Assembly: GCF_000011365.1 (NCBI RefSeq)
Contig: NC_004463.1
Span: forward strand, 1,722,001 to 1,786,000
Origin: Bradyrhizobium diazoefficiens USDA 110
GTDB lineage: Bacteria > Pseudomonadota > Alphaproteobacteria > Rhizobiales > Xanthobacteraceae
Length of the DNA stretch: 64,000 bases
Direction: 5' to 3'
A program made the translations under genes and the position numbers. Below, one piece after another: positions 35,607-44,416 of the stretch (positions within the stretch are counted from its first letter, which is position 1; every line of letters starts with the position of its first letter). The notes beneath the pieces are model-generated. The model worked only from the letters and a program-made list of their open reading frames with translations, did not search any database and had not been told where the DNA came from.

Positions 35607-37295
35607 ATGTCCAAGCCGGCTGCCGCTCATGCGGCGTTTCTTCTCAAAAGTCTGAATCGTCGTGTGAAGTCTCGCGCCGCAGTCATCGCCATCGCGATGT
35701 CTGGCCTTTCGATTGCGGATCCGGTGCACGCGGAGGGCGCTTCGGCTGGCAAGCCGCAATCGGGTGGGACTATCCGGTACGGACACTTCCAGGAGCCGCC
35801 GTGCCTCTATGGTGGTTGGGTGCAGCAGTGGTACCTTCAGCGTCAATTCAGCGACAATCTGGTCGCCAGGGCTGAAGACGGAAGGATCCTGCCTTGGCTT
35901 GCGACCGCCTGGACCATCTCGGATGACCGCAAAACTTACACCTTCCAGATCAAGCCCGATGTCAAATTCACGGACGGGACGTCTCTGGACGCCCAGGCGG
36001 TCGTCGATAATATCAATGGATGGCTGAGCGACAGTCCGGAGCTCGAGAACCCCACAGCCGGTCCTTATCTCAGGGGCATCTTCGAGTCCGCGGCGGTTGC
36101 CGACCCGCTGACGTTCAAAATCACGTTGAAGACGCCGTTCGAGCCGCTGCTGAATGTCTTTGCGCAGTCCTCGCAAGGCATCTTGTCGCCGACGGCGCTT
36201 AAGCGTGGCAAGGCCGTGAACTGCGAAAGCCCAGTTGGTTCGGGTCCGTTCATCGTAGAGAAATGGAACCGCGGCAGGAACGTCATATTCCGTCGAAACC
36301 CAAACTATAATTCGGCGCCGGCCACTGCCAAGCATCAAGGCCCAGCCTATGTCGAAGGAATTGAGTGGCGTTTTCTCGCTGACCCCACGATACGCTACGG
36401 CTCACTTCTGACCGGCGAATCCGACGTTGTCTATCATATCCCTGCCGTCAACTGGCAGGATGCCAATTCCCGGTTCAAGATCGTGCGCCACCTCACGGGT
36501 GGAACGCCGCTTCGGCTTGCGTTGTTCTCCGAGAGACCGCCGTTCGACGACGTGCGTGTCCGGCAGGCTTTTGCTTACGCCTCGGACCGACGTGCTGCCG
36601 TGCAAGCGGCGTTTCTTGGCTCACTGCCCTATGAGGGCAATTTCGCTTTGAGCCAAAGCTCGCCGGAATATGTCAGCGAGCTCTCAAAATCCTATTCCTA
36701 TGACATCGAGAAGGCGAACAAGCTGCTCGATGAGGCTGGCTGGGCGGAGCGCGATGCAAACGGCATTCGCAGCAAGAACGGCAAAGCGCTGATCATACGC
36801 ATCACCTACACCAATGCCTTTTCGCCTCCCGACGGCGATCAGGTCCTGCAGATCATCCAGCAGCAAGCGAAGGCCGCAGGGTTCGACGTGCGGCTCCAGC
36901 CGACCAACCAGGCTGATTTCTGGGCAGGAAAGAATCTTGGTCCAAATGACTATGAGGTCGTTCCACTGTATTGGGTTGCGCCTGGCGCCGAGATCTATCG
37001 TATTTCGTACAAGCCTGACCTGAATGGTGTCCGCAATCCCTTCAATCCATCCCGCTATCAGGATCTGCCCCTGTGGGACATCATTCAGAAGGCTGAACAG
37101 GCTGGTGACAAGGCGCAACGCACCGCGCTTTATCAGCAGGCGGAACGGCGGATTATCGAGAACGCGCCGTCCCTGAGCTACACGGTTTTGGACGTCACCC
37201 TCGCTTTAGCCGATAATGTGAAAGACATCTGGCTCGACAGCGGGTCGGTGGGCGAGCCCGTTTTCTCGGACGCATATTTCACCGACAAGAAATGA
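35607..37295 (+). CDS. ABC transporter substrate-binding protein, SBP family 5
   Basis: 562 aa. A signal peptide covers about 1-47, ending VHA-EG. The mature protein begins SGGTIRYGHFQEPPCLYGGW and contains the family-5 core: NLVARAEDGRILPWLATAW, KTYTFQIKPDVKFTDGTSLD, GSGPFIVEKWNRGRNVIFRR, VRQAFAYASDRRAAVQAAFL, KANKLLDEAGWAERDANGI. It is periplasmic and delivers peptide-like or other small ligands to the permeases. It follows the LLM monooxygenase and overlaps the next gene by 4 bp (ATGA). The binding pocket alone does not reveal the ligand. Confidence 0.92.
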   Translation: MSKPAAAHAAFLLKSLNRRVKSRAAVIAIAMSGLSIADPVHAEGASAGKPQSGGTIRYGHFQEPPCLYGGWVQQWYLQRQFSDNLVARAEDGRILPWLATAWTISDDRKTYTFQIKPDVKFTDGTSLDAQAVVDNINGWLSDSPELENPTAGPYLRGIFESAAVADPLTFKITLKTPFEPLLNVFAQSSQGILSPTALKRGKAVNCESPVGSGPFIVEKWNRGRNVIFRRNPNYNSAPATAKHQGPAYVEGIEWRFLADPTIRYGSLLTGESDVVYHIPAVNWQDANSRFKIVRHLTGGTPLRLALFSERPPFDDVRVRQAFAYASDRRAAVQAAFLGSLPYEGNFALSQSSPEYVSELSKSYSYDIEKANKLLDEAGWAERDANGIRSKNGKALIIRITYTNAFSPPDGDQVLQIIQQQAKAAGFDVRLQPTNQADFWAGKNLGPNDYEVVPLYWVAPGAEIYRISYKPDLNGVRNPFNPSRYQDLPLWDIIQKAEQAGDKAQRTALYQQAERRIIENAPSLSYTVLDVTLALADNVKDIWLDSGSVGEPVFSDAYFTDKK

Positions 37296-38254
37296 ATGCG
37301 GTGAAGACGATAGGCCATCAAAGCCTTTGGCTAGCGCGCCGGCTCTTGTCCGGCCTGATCGTGGTTTGGGCCGCGGCGACATTCACCTTCTTTGTGCAGT
37401 TTCTGATGCCCGGGGAACGCGCCCAGATCATCTTCAATGCAAATAGCGGAAACGTGGGAGAGATTCCTCGGGACCAGCTACTCGCCATCAATGCCAAATA
37501 TGGCTTCGATCAACCCGTCTTCGTGCAATACGGAAAGTATGTAAGGGATGTGATGCACGGAGACCTTGGGCAGTCCTACGTCCAATATCAACCTGTCACA
37601 GACCTGATTGCGCGCCAGATCGGACCAACGATTGCGCTCGCTTTTGCCGCCATGTTGACCGCCTGGATCATCACCATCACGACCACGGTTCTTTTCGCCG
37701 GGCGTAACAACATATGGTCCAAGGCGCTAGGCGGGTTTCAGGTCTTCCTGGCAACCCTGCCGCCCTATTGGCTGGCGACAATCCTGCTGGTCGTTTTCGC
37801 GATCCAGCTTCGCTTGTTTCCTGTCGTGGGCGGCAACACCCTCATGGGCCTCGTTCTGCCTACGATGGCCCTGGCCTTGGAAATCTACGGCTTCCTTGGT
37901 CAAGCGGTCTTGAGCGGATTCACGCGGGTTCTTGATCAGCCTTTCATCACCTCATCGAGAATGCGCGGCACAGGTGATCTCAGCCTCCGTCTACGTCACG
38001 CTTTGCGCCATGCGGCCTTGCCGGGGATCACCCTTTCCGGCTGGATCATAGGCAAGCTGCTGTCGGGCGCCGTATTGATTGAAGCGGTCTTCGGCCGTCA
38101 GGGGCTCGGCGGCGTCCTTGTCGCAGCATCGTCCACACGCGATGTCCCGGTCGTGTCAGGGGTGATCCTGGTTTCAGCTGCGCTGTTTGTCGCCGCCAGC
38201 TTGATCGTGGATCTCACGATACAACTCGTCGACCCGAGGATGAAAGAGGCATGA
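37292..38254 (+). CDS. ABC transporter permease, DppB type
   Basis: 320 aa with six predicted TM helices and the family start (ARRLLSGLIVVWAAATFTFF). It has the DQPVFVQYGKYVRDVMHGDLG segment and the cytoplasmic coupling loop (TSSRMRGTGDLSLRLRHALR, then HAALPGITLSGWIIGKLLSG) ending in VFGRQGLGGVL. ATGA overlaps link it to both the binding-protein and second-permease genes. It forms the inner-membrane channel with the DppC-type partner. Confidence 0.92.
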   Translation: MNAVKTIGHQSLWLARRLLSGLIVVWAAATFTFFVQFLMPGERAQIIFNANSGNVGEIPRDQLLAINAKYGFDQPVFVQYGKYVRDVMHGDLGQSYVQYQPVTDLIARQIGPTIALAFAAMLTAWIITITTTVLFAGRNNIWSKALGGFQVFLATLPPYWLATILLVVFAIQLRLFPVVGGNTLMGLVLPTMALALEIYGFLGQAVLSGFTRVLDQPFITSSRMRGTGDLSLRLRHALRHAALPGITLSGWIIGKLLSGAVLIEAVFGRQGLGGVLVAASSTRDVPVVSGVILVSAALFVAASLIVDLTIQLVDPRMKEA

Positions 38255-39132
38255 GTTTCGCCAATGGCTCCCCGGGACATACAAAAGCGTTCATCACTGC
38301 AAGAGTGCTGACGGGCGCCCGTATGTTTCCGGTTCCGGTCTATATCGCGACTGTCTTCACGGCCTTCTTCCTCATCGCGGCGATTGCGCCGAAACTGCTT
38401 CAGACGCATGATCCGTTGGCGCTGAGCTTGATGTCACCTCTCAGGGCCCCTTCATTGACGCATTGGCTGGGGACGGACCAGTCCGGACGGGATCTCTATT
38501 CCCGCATCGTGGCGGGGACAGGTCAGTCTCTCTCCATTGGGCTGGGTGCGACTGCGCTCAGCCTTGCCATCGCGCTCATACTCGGCGTGACGGCGGGCCT
38601 GTCTGGCGGCTGGATCGACAACGTGCTCAGCCGGCTCTTCGACGCCCTGTTCGCTCTCCCCACTCTGTTCCTTGCGCTTCTCTTCGTTTCGTTGTTGGGC
38701 ACCTCGGTCTCGACACTGATTATCGCGGTCGGCCTTGGAACATCGCCAGGATATGCACGCATGGTGAGGGTGCAGGTTCTGAGGGTCAAAGCTACTGGTT
38801 ATGTTGAGGCGGCAAAGGCGTTAGGCCACTCGCCCAGGGGCATCCTGTTCAAGCATATCCTCCCCAACGCAATCAGCCCGCTTGCGACAATGTTCACGCT
38901 CGGTATCGGGCAAGCCATCATTTGGGCATCCGGCCTTTCGTTTCTCGGCTTGGGAGTTGCGCCCCCGTCATCGGAATGGGGCGCACTGCTCAATGCCGGG
39001 CGCAACTACGTAATCTATGCATGGTGGCTCGAGGTCATGCCCGGGATCGCCATCGCTACCTTCGCGCTCTCAGTGACTGTCATCGGCCAGTACGTGCAGC
39101 AACGCCTGGAAGGAAGGATCGAGCTTCCATGA
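38251..39132 (+). CDS. ABC transporter permease, DppC type
   Basis: 293 aa. It has the DppC/OppC signature LGTDQSGRDLYSRIVAGTGQ, five to six TM helices, and the coupling loop YVEAAKALGHSPRGILFKHI LPNAIS. The C-terminal region GLGVAPPSSEWGALLNAGRN is typical of the family. It overlaps the gene before and the ATPase gene after by 4 bp. Second half of the transmembrane channel. Confidence 0.92.
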   Translation: MSFANGSPGHTKAFITARVLTGARMFPVPVYIATVFTAFFLIAAIAPKLLQTHDPLALSLMSPLRAPSLTHWLGTDQSGRDLYSRIVAGTGQSLSIGLGATALSLAIALILGVTAGLSGGWIDNVLSRLFDALFALPTLFLALLFVSLLGTSVSTLIIAVGLGTSPGYARMVRVQVLRVKATGYVEAAKALGHSPRGILFKHILPNAISPLATMFTLGIGQAIIWASGLSFLGLGVAPPSSEWGALLNAGRNYVIYAWWLEVMPGIAIATFALSVTVIGQYVQQRLEGRIELP

Positions 39133-40856
39133 ACGTGACCTATCCCGCAGCTTCCTTCCGGCAAAATGCCACAAAGCCCCCGGCTAGCGACCCGTTGCTC
39201 ACCGTACAAAACCTCAACGTTTCCTTCGGGCCGGCGCATTCGCGGCGAGCTGTGGTCAAGGGGGTCTCTTTCAGGGTTGAGGAAGGCCGGTGCGTCGCGA
39301 TCGTCGGTGAATCGGGATCAGGCAAAAGCGTTACGGCCCGGACGCTGGTTGGTCTGACCGGGGCGCGATCTCATGTCCAAGCTGACCGCCTGACTTTTCA
39401 GGGGAAGAATATCGATCGACTCGGTGACAGGGAATGGAGAGCCTTGCGCGGCAAGCGCATTGGCTTTGTGTTACAGGACGCGCTGGTGTCGCTCGATCCG
39501 CTGAGACCGGTTGGCAAGGAGATCGGTGAAGCACTAAGTGTTCACCGTGCAATCAGGACACGCGCAGACTTGACGGAACGGGTAGTTGAGCTTCTGAATC
39601 TCGTGGGCGTGCCCGAGCCGGCGGTCAAGGCGCGGCAGCTTCCACATGAGCTTTCAGGCGGGCAACGGCAAAGAGCCTTGATTGCGACGGCAATCGCACT
39701 CGATCCAGCTCTTTTGATCGCAGATGAGCCCACGACGGCGCTGGACGTTACGATCCAGGCGCAAATCCTGGATCTGCTCAGCGAAACCCGCCAACGCGGC
39801 AAGGCCATGATTCTCATCAGCCACAATCTTGCCGTGGTATCGCAGATGGCCGACGAGGTTATTGTGATGCGACACGGCGAAATCGTCGAGCATGGCTCAT
39901 CAGAACAGATTTTTGGTGACCCGAGACATGATTACACGCGGGGCCTCCTCAAGGCGATCCCATCCGTCCGGTCACGCGGGAGCCGTCTTTCGTCCTCGAC
40001 GGCGCCGCGCTTCATCTCGGCTGAAGGAGAGACCAGAGCGCTGACCCAGTCGAATATGGCACAGCGTTGTAGTCCCCTGCTTGAGGCGGAACGGCTCGTC
40101 AAGCGCTTTCGCGGACCGGATGGCAAGCTGCGTACCGTCGTCAATGACGTCTCGTTTCGCCTCGGCCATGGAGAGACGCTAGGCATCGTCGGCGAGTCAG
40201 GGTCTGGGAAGACGACCGTGGCACGCATGGCGCTCGCGCTCGAAAGGCCGGACCAAGGAGAGGTGACACTCGAGGGTTCGCCGTGGACTGCAGCGACTGA
40301 GAAAGAGCGCCGCCAGCGGCGATCGGATATCTCGGTCATCTACCAGGACCCACTAAGTTCATTCGATCCGCGTTGGACCATCGAGCGTGTCATTGATGAT
40401 GCCTTGGCCAGACGTAGCGGAAATCCCCTCGACAGAGCCAGTCGACAATCGGAGGTCAGCGAGCTGCTTGATCTCGTGGGTCTGTCACCAAACTTCAGGA
40501 CCGGGCGTCCACTGGAACTGTCGGGCGGTCAACGCCAACGGGTTGCGATCGCGCGCGCAATTGCTCCGCGCCCCAAGATCATCGTGTGTGACGAGCCGGT
40601 CGCGGCACTTGACGTATCCATTCAGGCGCAAATTCTCGATCTGCTTGGAGATCTCAAGTCGCATTTGCGTGTCAGCTATCTATTCATCTCGCATGATCTC
40701 GGCGTCGTGCACCACCTCAGCGACCGCGTTCTTGTCATGCACCATGGCGTGGCCGTCGAAGCCGGTGGAGCGGACGACGTATTTTTACGGCCTTGGCAAC
40801 CCTATACGAGGAAGCTGGTCGCGGCCGTTCCACAATTGCACTTCCAGGCGGCATAA
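39129..40856 (+). CDS. Fused dual ABC ATPase (DppD-DppF type)
   Basis: 575 aa from the ATG at 39129. Two complete nucleotide-binding domains in tandem: domain 1 with GESGSGKSVTA, LSGGQRQRALIATAIALDP and LLIADEPTTALDVTIQAQIL; domain 2 with GESGSGKTTVA, LSGGQRQRVAIARAIAPRP and IIVCDEPVAALDVSIQAQIL. Fusion of the D and F ATPases into one chain is common in GsiA-like importers. It energises the two permeases and completes an intact five-gene operon with the LLM monooxygenase. Confidence 0.93.
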   Translation: MNVTYPAASFRQNATKPPASDPLLTVQNLNVSFGPAHSRRAVVKGVSFRVEEGRCVAIVGESGSGKSVTARTLVGLTGARSHVQADRLTFQGKNIDRLGDREWRALRGKRIGFVLQDALVSLDPLRPVGKEIGEALSVHRAIRTRADLTERVVELLNLVGVPEPAVKARQLPHELSGGQRQRALIATAIALDPALLIADEPTTALDVTIQAQILDLLSETRQRGKAMILISHNLAVVSQMADEVIVMRHGEIVEHGSSEQIFGDPRHDYTRGLLKAIPSVRSRGSRLSSSTAPRFISAEGETRALTQSNMAQRCSPLLEAERLVKRFRGPDGKLRTVVNDVSFRLGHGETLGIVGESGSGKTTVARMALALERPDQGEVTLEGSPWTAATEKERRQRRSDISVIYQDPLSSFDPRWTIERVIDDALARRSGNPLDRASRQSEVSELLDLVGLSPNFRTGRPLELSGGQRQRVAIARAIAPRPKIIVCDEPVAALDVSIQAQILDLLGDLKSHLRVSYLFISHDLGVVHHLSDRVLVMHHGVAVEAGGADDVFLRPWQPYTRKLVAAVPQLHFQAA

Positions 40857-41144
40857 ATTTCAGAGGCCAGCCGCACATGTCGGCTCAGCGGGAGGGTGAC
40901 TGCGCGGGCCAGTGCTGTGGAAGGCAGGAATGTCGGGCCGTGTCCATGCAGCATCCGCGCTGGCTGAAACCCCGTCCCCCTGTTCGGACCATGCAAATGC
41001 CCGTCCTCGAAGGGCTCCACTGCGAGACGTCAATCCACAAGATGCGACGACCGATCAGCGCACCGGGTCAGGTGGGTCTGGCGTCGTTTGGGCGACTCAC
41101 GTTACCCATCATTCCCGACCACATCACTGCACAATGGGAATGAA

Positions 41145-41327
41145 ATGTTTGCAGCAACCCGTGAACTGCCGGCCTCTGGTTACGCACTTGAAGTGGATGG
41201 CCGACTCAAGGCCGAATTTGCAACCAGAGACGGCGCCAGGGCAGGCGGAGAAGAACTCAAGAAGCGCTTTCCCATGCTTCAGATCAGGATCTATGACGCG
41301 CAGACGCAAGCGCGCGAGGACATCTAG
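41145..41327 (+). CDS. Small conserved hypothetical protein
   Basis: 60 aa: MFAATRELPASGYALEVDGR, then AEFATRDGARAGGEELKKRF and a charged C-terminus. A compact alpha/beta composition and an uninterrupted frame suggest a real gene, similar to small orphan proteins frequent in Bradyrhizobium accessory regions. No function known. Confidence 0.6.
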   Translation: MFAATRELPASGYALEVDGRLKAEFATRDGARAGGEELKKRFPMLQIRIYDAQTQAREDI

Positions 41328-41439
41328 ATCCGCGGACTGGCGGATTTTTCCGATTCGCGTGTGCGGCTTCCGCCGCACCGGGCTCTCGTGGACCGAGCTG
41401 CCTTGCGTCTCGGCCGCCGTGCGGCGTCGATCCCTCGCG

Positions 41440-41690
41440 CTAGGAGATGCGGAGCTCCCCGCCGGGGGCACTCGGGAAAGGGGCTCGCCTCTCGGCGATC
41501 GCTATCACTGCCCCGTTCCCGGGTGCCGCTATTGAACCGGTCTCGTCGCTGCACTCGGACCCGCGTGCCCCTTCGGGTCGCTATGCTCACGCTCTCCGGG
41601 TGCCATTTTGCCTTGAGGCGATGCGCCCTTGGCGCACGCCTGGTAGGTTTGGGCCCCAAGGCACCTAAAGGCCAAGTCCCGAAGAATGAA
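41440..41690. repeat. Direct repeat, copy 1
   Basis: A stretch of about 200 bp beginning GGAGCTCCCCGCCGGGGGCA, with AAAGGGGCTCGCCT, ATCGCTATCACTGCCCCGTT and GCGCCCTTGGCGCACGCCTG further on. It recurs at about 46864-47060 with small differences. Each copy precedes an ardC-type leader and gene (remnant here, real gene there), so the repeat is part of the duplicated ICE flank. Confidence 0.8.
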
Positions 41691-41837
41691 ATAGAAGGCC
41701 GAGCGCGTCGCAGATTTTGCATTCTGTCATCTGTGTGCGTGCAGCGCGCTCGCTAACCGAACCACGCGGCCGCTTGGTCAAGTGGCGTCGCTTCCGTCCG
41801 AAGAGGCTGAGAATAAGAGTTTTGGCCGGGTTTGCCG

Positions 41838-41893
41838 TGACGGGTCACAGGCCGCGAGAGAGGCTCGCGGCGCCCGCCGCGGAGATCCGCGAT
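41838..41893 (+). promoter_or_regulatory. Conserved ICE gene leader, copy 1
   Basis: GTGACGGGTCACAGGCCGCG, then AGAGGCTCGCGGCGCCCGCC and GCGGAGATCCGCGATG. It closely matches the leader before ardC (47118-47173) and more loosely the one before the parB-like gene (48187-48241). It can form short GC-rich hairpins. Confidence 0.55.
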
Positions 41894-42228
41894 GCCCAGA
41901 CACTATCTTCGGGCGTGCACTGGCGAGGACCAGACAAGCCTTTAAGGCAAAATCACCACAAAATTATCGGCGAGCTTGAAGCCGGCCACGTGCCGTGGGT
42001 GCAGTCTTGGGGGAGCCCAGAGGCGACGGCGTGCTTGGCCATGCCGAGAAGCGCCACGACTGGCCGTCAACATAGCGGCCTCAGGGAGCAAGGCTCATCG
42101 GCGGGTACCACAGCCAGGTCGCTTTTGGCCAGTCGCGCGTTCTGCTGGACTGGACGAGGCTGATCATGCCGAACGGACGTTCAATCGTCTTGGAGCGGCA
42201 GCCCGGCAAGGATGCAGCAGGCTATTCT
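41892..42228 (+). pseudogene. Collapsed ICE remnant: ardC 5' piece joined to trbI piece
   Basis: 41892-42080 aligns with the start of ardC at 47174, broken by indels (KIIGELEAGHVPWVQSWG matches KIIVELEAGRVPWVQPWG). 42105-42228 then aligns with codons in the middle of trbI (55425-55552): FGQSRVLL, TRLIMPNGRSIVLERQPG. In the other copy these pieces lie 8 kb apart in the same order and orientation, so a single large deletion is the simplest explanation. Not functional. Confidence 0.75.
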
Positions 42229-42677
42229 GAACACAGCAGACTGTTCGAACCCATCGGAACCGCGGCATTGATACCGCACATGCTGGCTGGCGCAGTCGAA
42301 AACGGTCGGTGCGAGTACGAAGTGGTCAACGCAGAGCCGGTCGGGCCCGGGAAACCCCTGGCGTTGATTCGGAAAGCTCAAGCTGAGCAAGCGTCAAGAT
42401 GAGCGGTGGCCAACGGGCCCGCGCGGAGCGCAGACCTGTTGACAGGGGCTATGGAGCCCCAGTTTGCCTTCGCCTTCACATTCGAAGGAACGAGCACACC
42501 GTCGACGCGAGGTGAAATTGCCTCCTGGTCGGAACTACCCGAGAGAGACAAGGTCGCGATTGGCGCCCTCAGTGCCGCGCAAAGAGCTCGCCGAGCGTTG
42601 CCTTGCGTCGACCAGGGAATCCTACGCGCTATTCATGCAAATCCTCGGAAAGAACGCGTTTTTCCAGCGTGATTGTC
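42229..42677 (+). other. Decayed stretch before the IS3 element
   Basis: Short frames such as FEPIGTAALIPHMLAGAVEN (about 42245-42400) look like the tail of an unidentified lost gene. Nothing else is recognised. Confidence 0.3.
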
Positions 42678-42823
42678 AGAGCTGGCCCCGGTTGTTTGGA
42701 CAGCGCCCCGCTGGATTTAAGTGGATTCCTGCCGGGTTATGCTGAACGCGGGGCTTTACGATTTTGTCGTTGCGTCGGGAGGGCGTAGCCCGACCAGAGC
42801 GACGACAAAATCGTCGGCGACGG

Positions 42824-43651
42824 TCATGCGGCCATCACCATAGCTTGCGTGCCGAAGTAAGCCTCGTCGGGCGTGCGCCCGTCAAGGCTCGAGTGAGGGC
42901 GTCCCTGATTGTAGAAGGCCAGATACTTGGCAATTGACGCTCGCGCCTCGGACACGCTGTCGTAGGCGCGGAGATAAACTTCTTCGTATTTGACCGTGCG
43001 CCAGAGCCGCTCGACAAACACGTTGTCGCGCCAGGCGCCCTTGCCATCCATGCTGATGGCGATCTTCGCGTCCAGCAGCACATCGGTGAACTCGAGGCTG
43101 GTGAACTGGCTGCCCTGGTCCGTGTTGAAAATCGCGGGCCTGCCGTGCTTCGCCAACGCCTCCTGGACCGCTTCGACGCAGAAGGCCGCCTCCATTGTGA
43201 TCGAGACGCGATGGGCCAGGACCCGTCGGCTGAACACATCGACGACCGCCGCGAGATAGACGAAGCCACGCCGCATCGGAATGTAGGTGATGTCCATTGC
43301 CCACGCATGGTCGGGCCGCTCGATCTTCAATCCGCGCAACAGGTACGGGTAGATCTTGTGACCCGGAGCCGGCTTGCTCGTGTTCGGGCGACGATAGACC
43401 GCCTCGATCCCCATGCGCTTCATCAGCGTCGCGATGTGGCGGCGACCGGCGTATACCCCCTCCCGCCGCAGCAACGATCGCAGCATACGCGCTCCCGCGA
43501 AGGGATAATCGAGATGCAGCTCATCGAGCCGACGCATCAAGGCAAGGTCCTCGGCCGAAACTGGCCGAGGTTCATAGTAGACCGTGCTGCGAGCCAGCTT
43601 CAGGACCTTCGCCTGGCGCACGATAGAAAGATCATGACCGCGGTCGATCAT
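42824..43651 (-). CDS. IS3-family transposase OrfB (DDE integrase)
   Basis: 275 aa. It has the HTH_21-like N-terminus (SIVRQAKVLKLARSTVYYEP, then GVYAGRRHIATLMKRMG) and the retroviral-type integrase core. Catalytic residues are the Asp of AWAMDITYIP, the Asp of FNTDQGSQFTS and the Glu of DNVFVERLWRTVKYEEVY. It ends with YNQGRPHSSLDGRTPDEAYF. Carries out strand transfer, usually as an OrfAB fusion made by frameshifting at the overlap with OrfA. No disruption seen. Confidence 0.93.
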   Translation of the reverse strand: MIDRGHDLSIVRQAKVLKLARSTVYYEPRPVSAEDLALMRRLDELHLDYPFAGARMLRSLLRREGVYAGRRHIATLMKRMGIEAVYRRPNTSKPAPGHKIYPYLLRGLKIERPDHAWAMDITYIPMRRGFVYLAAVVDVFSRRVLAHRVSITMEAAFCVEAVQEALAKHGRPAIFNTDQGSQFTSLEFTDVLLDAKIAISMDGKGAWRDNVFVERLWRTVKYEEVYLRAYDSVSEARASIAKYLAFYNQGRPHSSLDGRTPDEAYFGTQAMVMAA

Positions 43652-43953
43652 CGCTTTGCGCTCAGCAGGCCCGCCTTGGTGAGCGCGCCGGACAAAAAAT
43701 CGTTTTCCAACGCCAGCTCGCCGATCTTGGCATGCAACGCCTTCAAATCGACCGGCGTCTCGGCCGATGTCTTGTCATGCCCAAACACGCCGGCGGCGCC
43801 TTCCAGGAGCTGGTTTTTCCAGATCGTGATCTGGTTCGGATGAACATCAAACAGTTGCGCCAGCTCCGCCAGTGTCTTGTCTCCTTTGACCGCAGCCAAA
43901 GCAACCTTCGCCTTGAATGCCGGAGAATGCGTCCGGCGGCTCTTCTTCGTCAT
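43648..43953 (-). CDS. IS3-family OrfA (helix-turn-helix)
   Basis: 101 aa from the ATG at 43953: MTKKSRRTHSPAFKAKVALA, then KTLAELAQLFDVHPNQITIW and KALHAKIGELALENDFLSGA. An HTH_Tnp_1 DNA-binding domain plus a leucine-zipper-like C-terminus. A longer start at 44007 would reach the IS terminal repeat and is unlikely. Confidence 0.92.
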   Translation of the reverse strand: MTKKSRRTHSPAFKAKVALAAVKGDKTLAELAQLFDVHPNQITIWKNQLLEGAAGVFGHDKTSAETPVDLKALHAKIGELALENDFLSGALTKAGLLSAKR

Positions 43954-44416
43954 CTTCGCTCCTGATTCGCAGCAAGAATCCTCGCCGCTGTCAGGCAGAA
44001 AATCCACTCAAGCTACTGTCCGAATTTGCGGGGCCAGCTCTGTCTGATAGTTCACCACCTTATCTCTCAGTCGTTGCCTGTCCCGCGCCATCGCGGCTGC
44101 TCTTTCAGGTGACGTCGCCCACTTGCGCGCCTCAGCAGGCCGGCCACTTGCAAGCGGACCAGCAGCCGTTATCGCGCGCCGTTGGAGTGCCTTGTGCGTT
44201 CAGGCCATCATCCCTGCCTACGCCGGCTGCCCTTAGACTTTGATCGCGGGGGCGACATATCAACCGGTGCAGCCGCAGCGCAGCCTCCTCAGACCGTTTC
44301 GCGAAGAGATGCTCTGGCGCGTGGGACCTTCGAAAGATAAACCGAGGCGAGGCCGTGAAGTCTCCGCTAGCCCTGCGGGACCAATTCTCTGCCATTCTAG
44401 ACCGGATAGGTGCATC

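Larger units (their letters stand above)
42678..44042 (-). mobile_element. IS3-family insertion sequence
   Basis: A complete two-gene IS3 element. The ends are imperfect inverted repeats: AGAGCTGGCCCCGGTTGTTT at about 42678 and the complement of CGAATTTGCGGGGCCAGCTC ending near 44042. OrfA and OrfB overlap by 4 bp (ATGA) on the minus strand. Both look intact, so it may be mobile. Confidence 0.85.
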
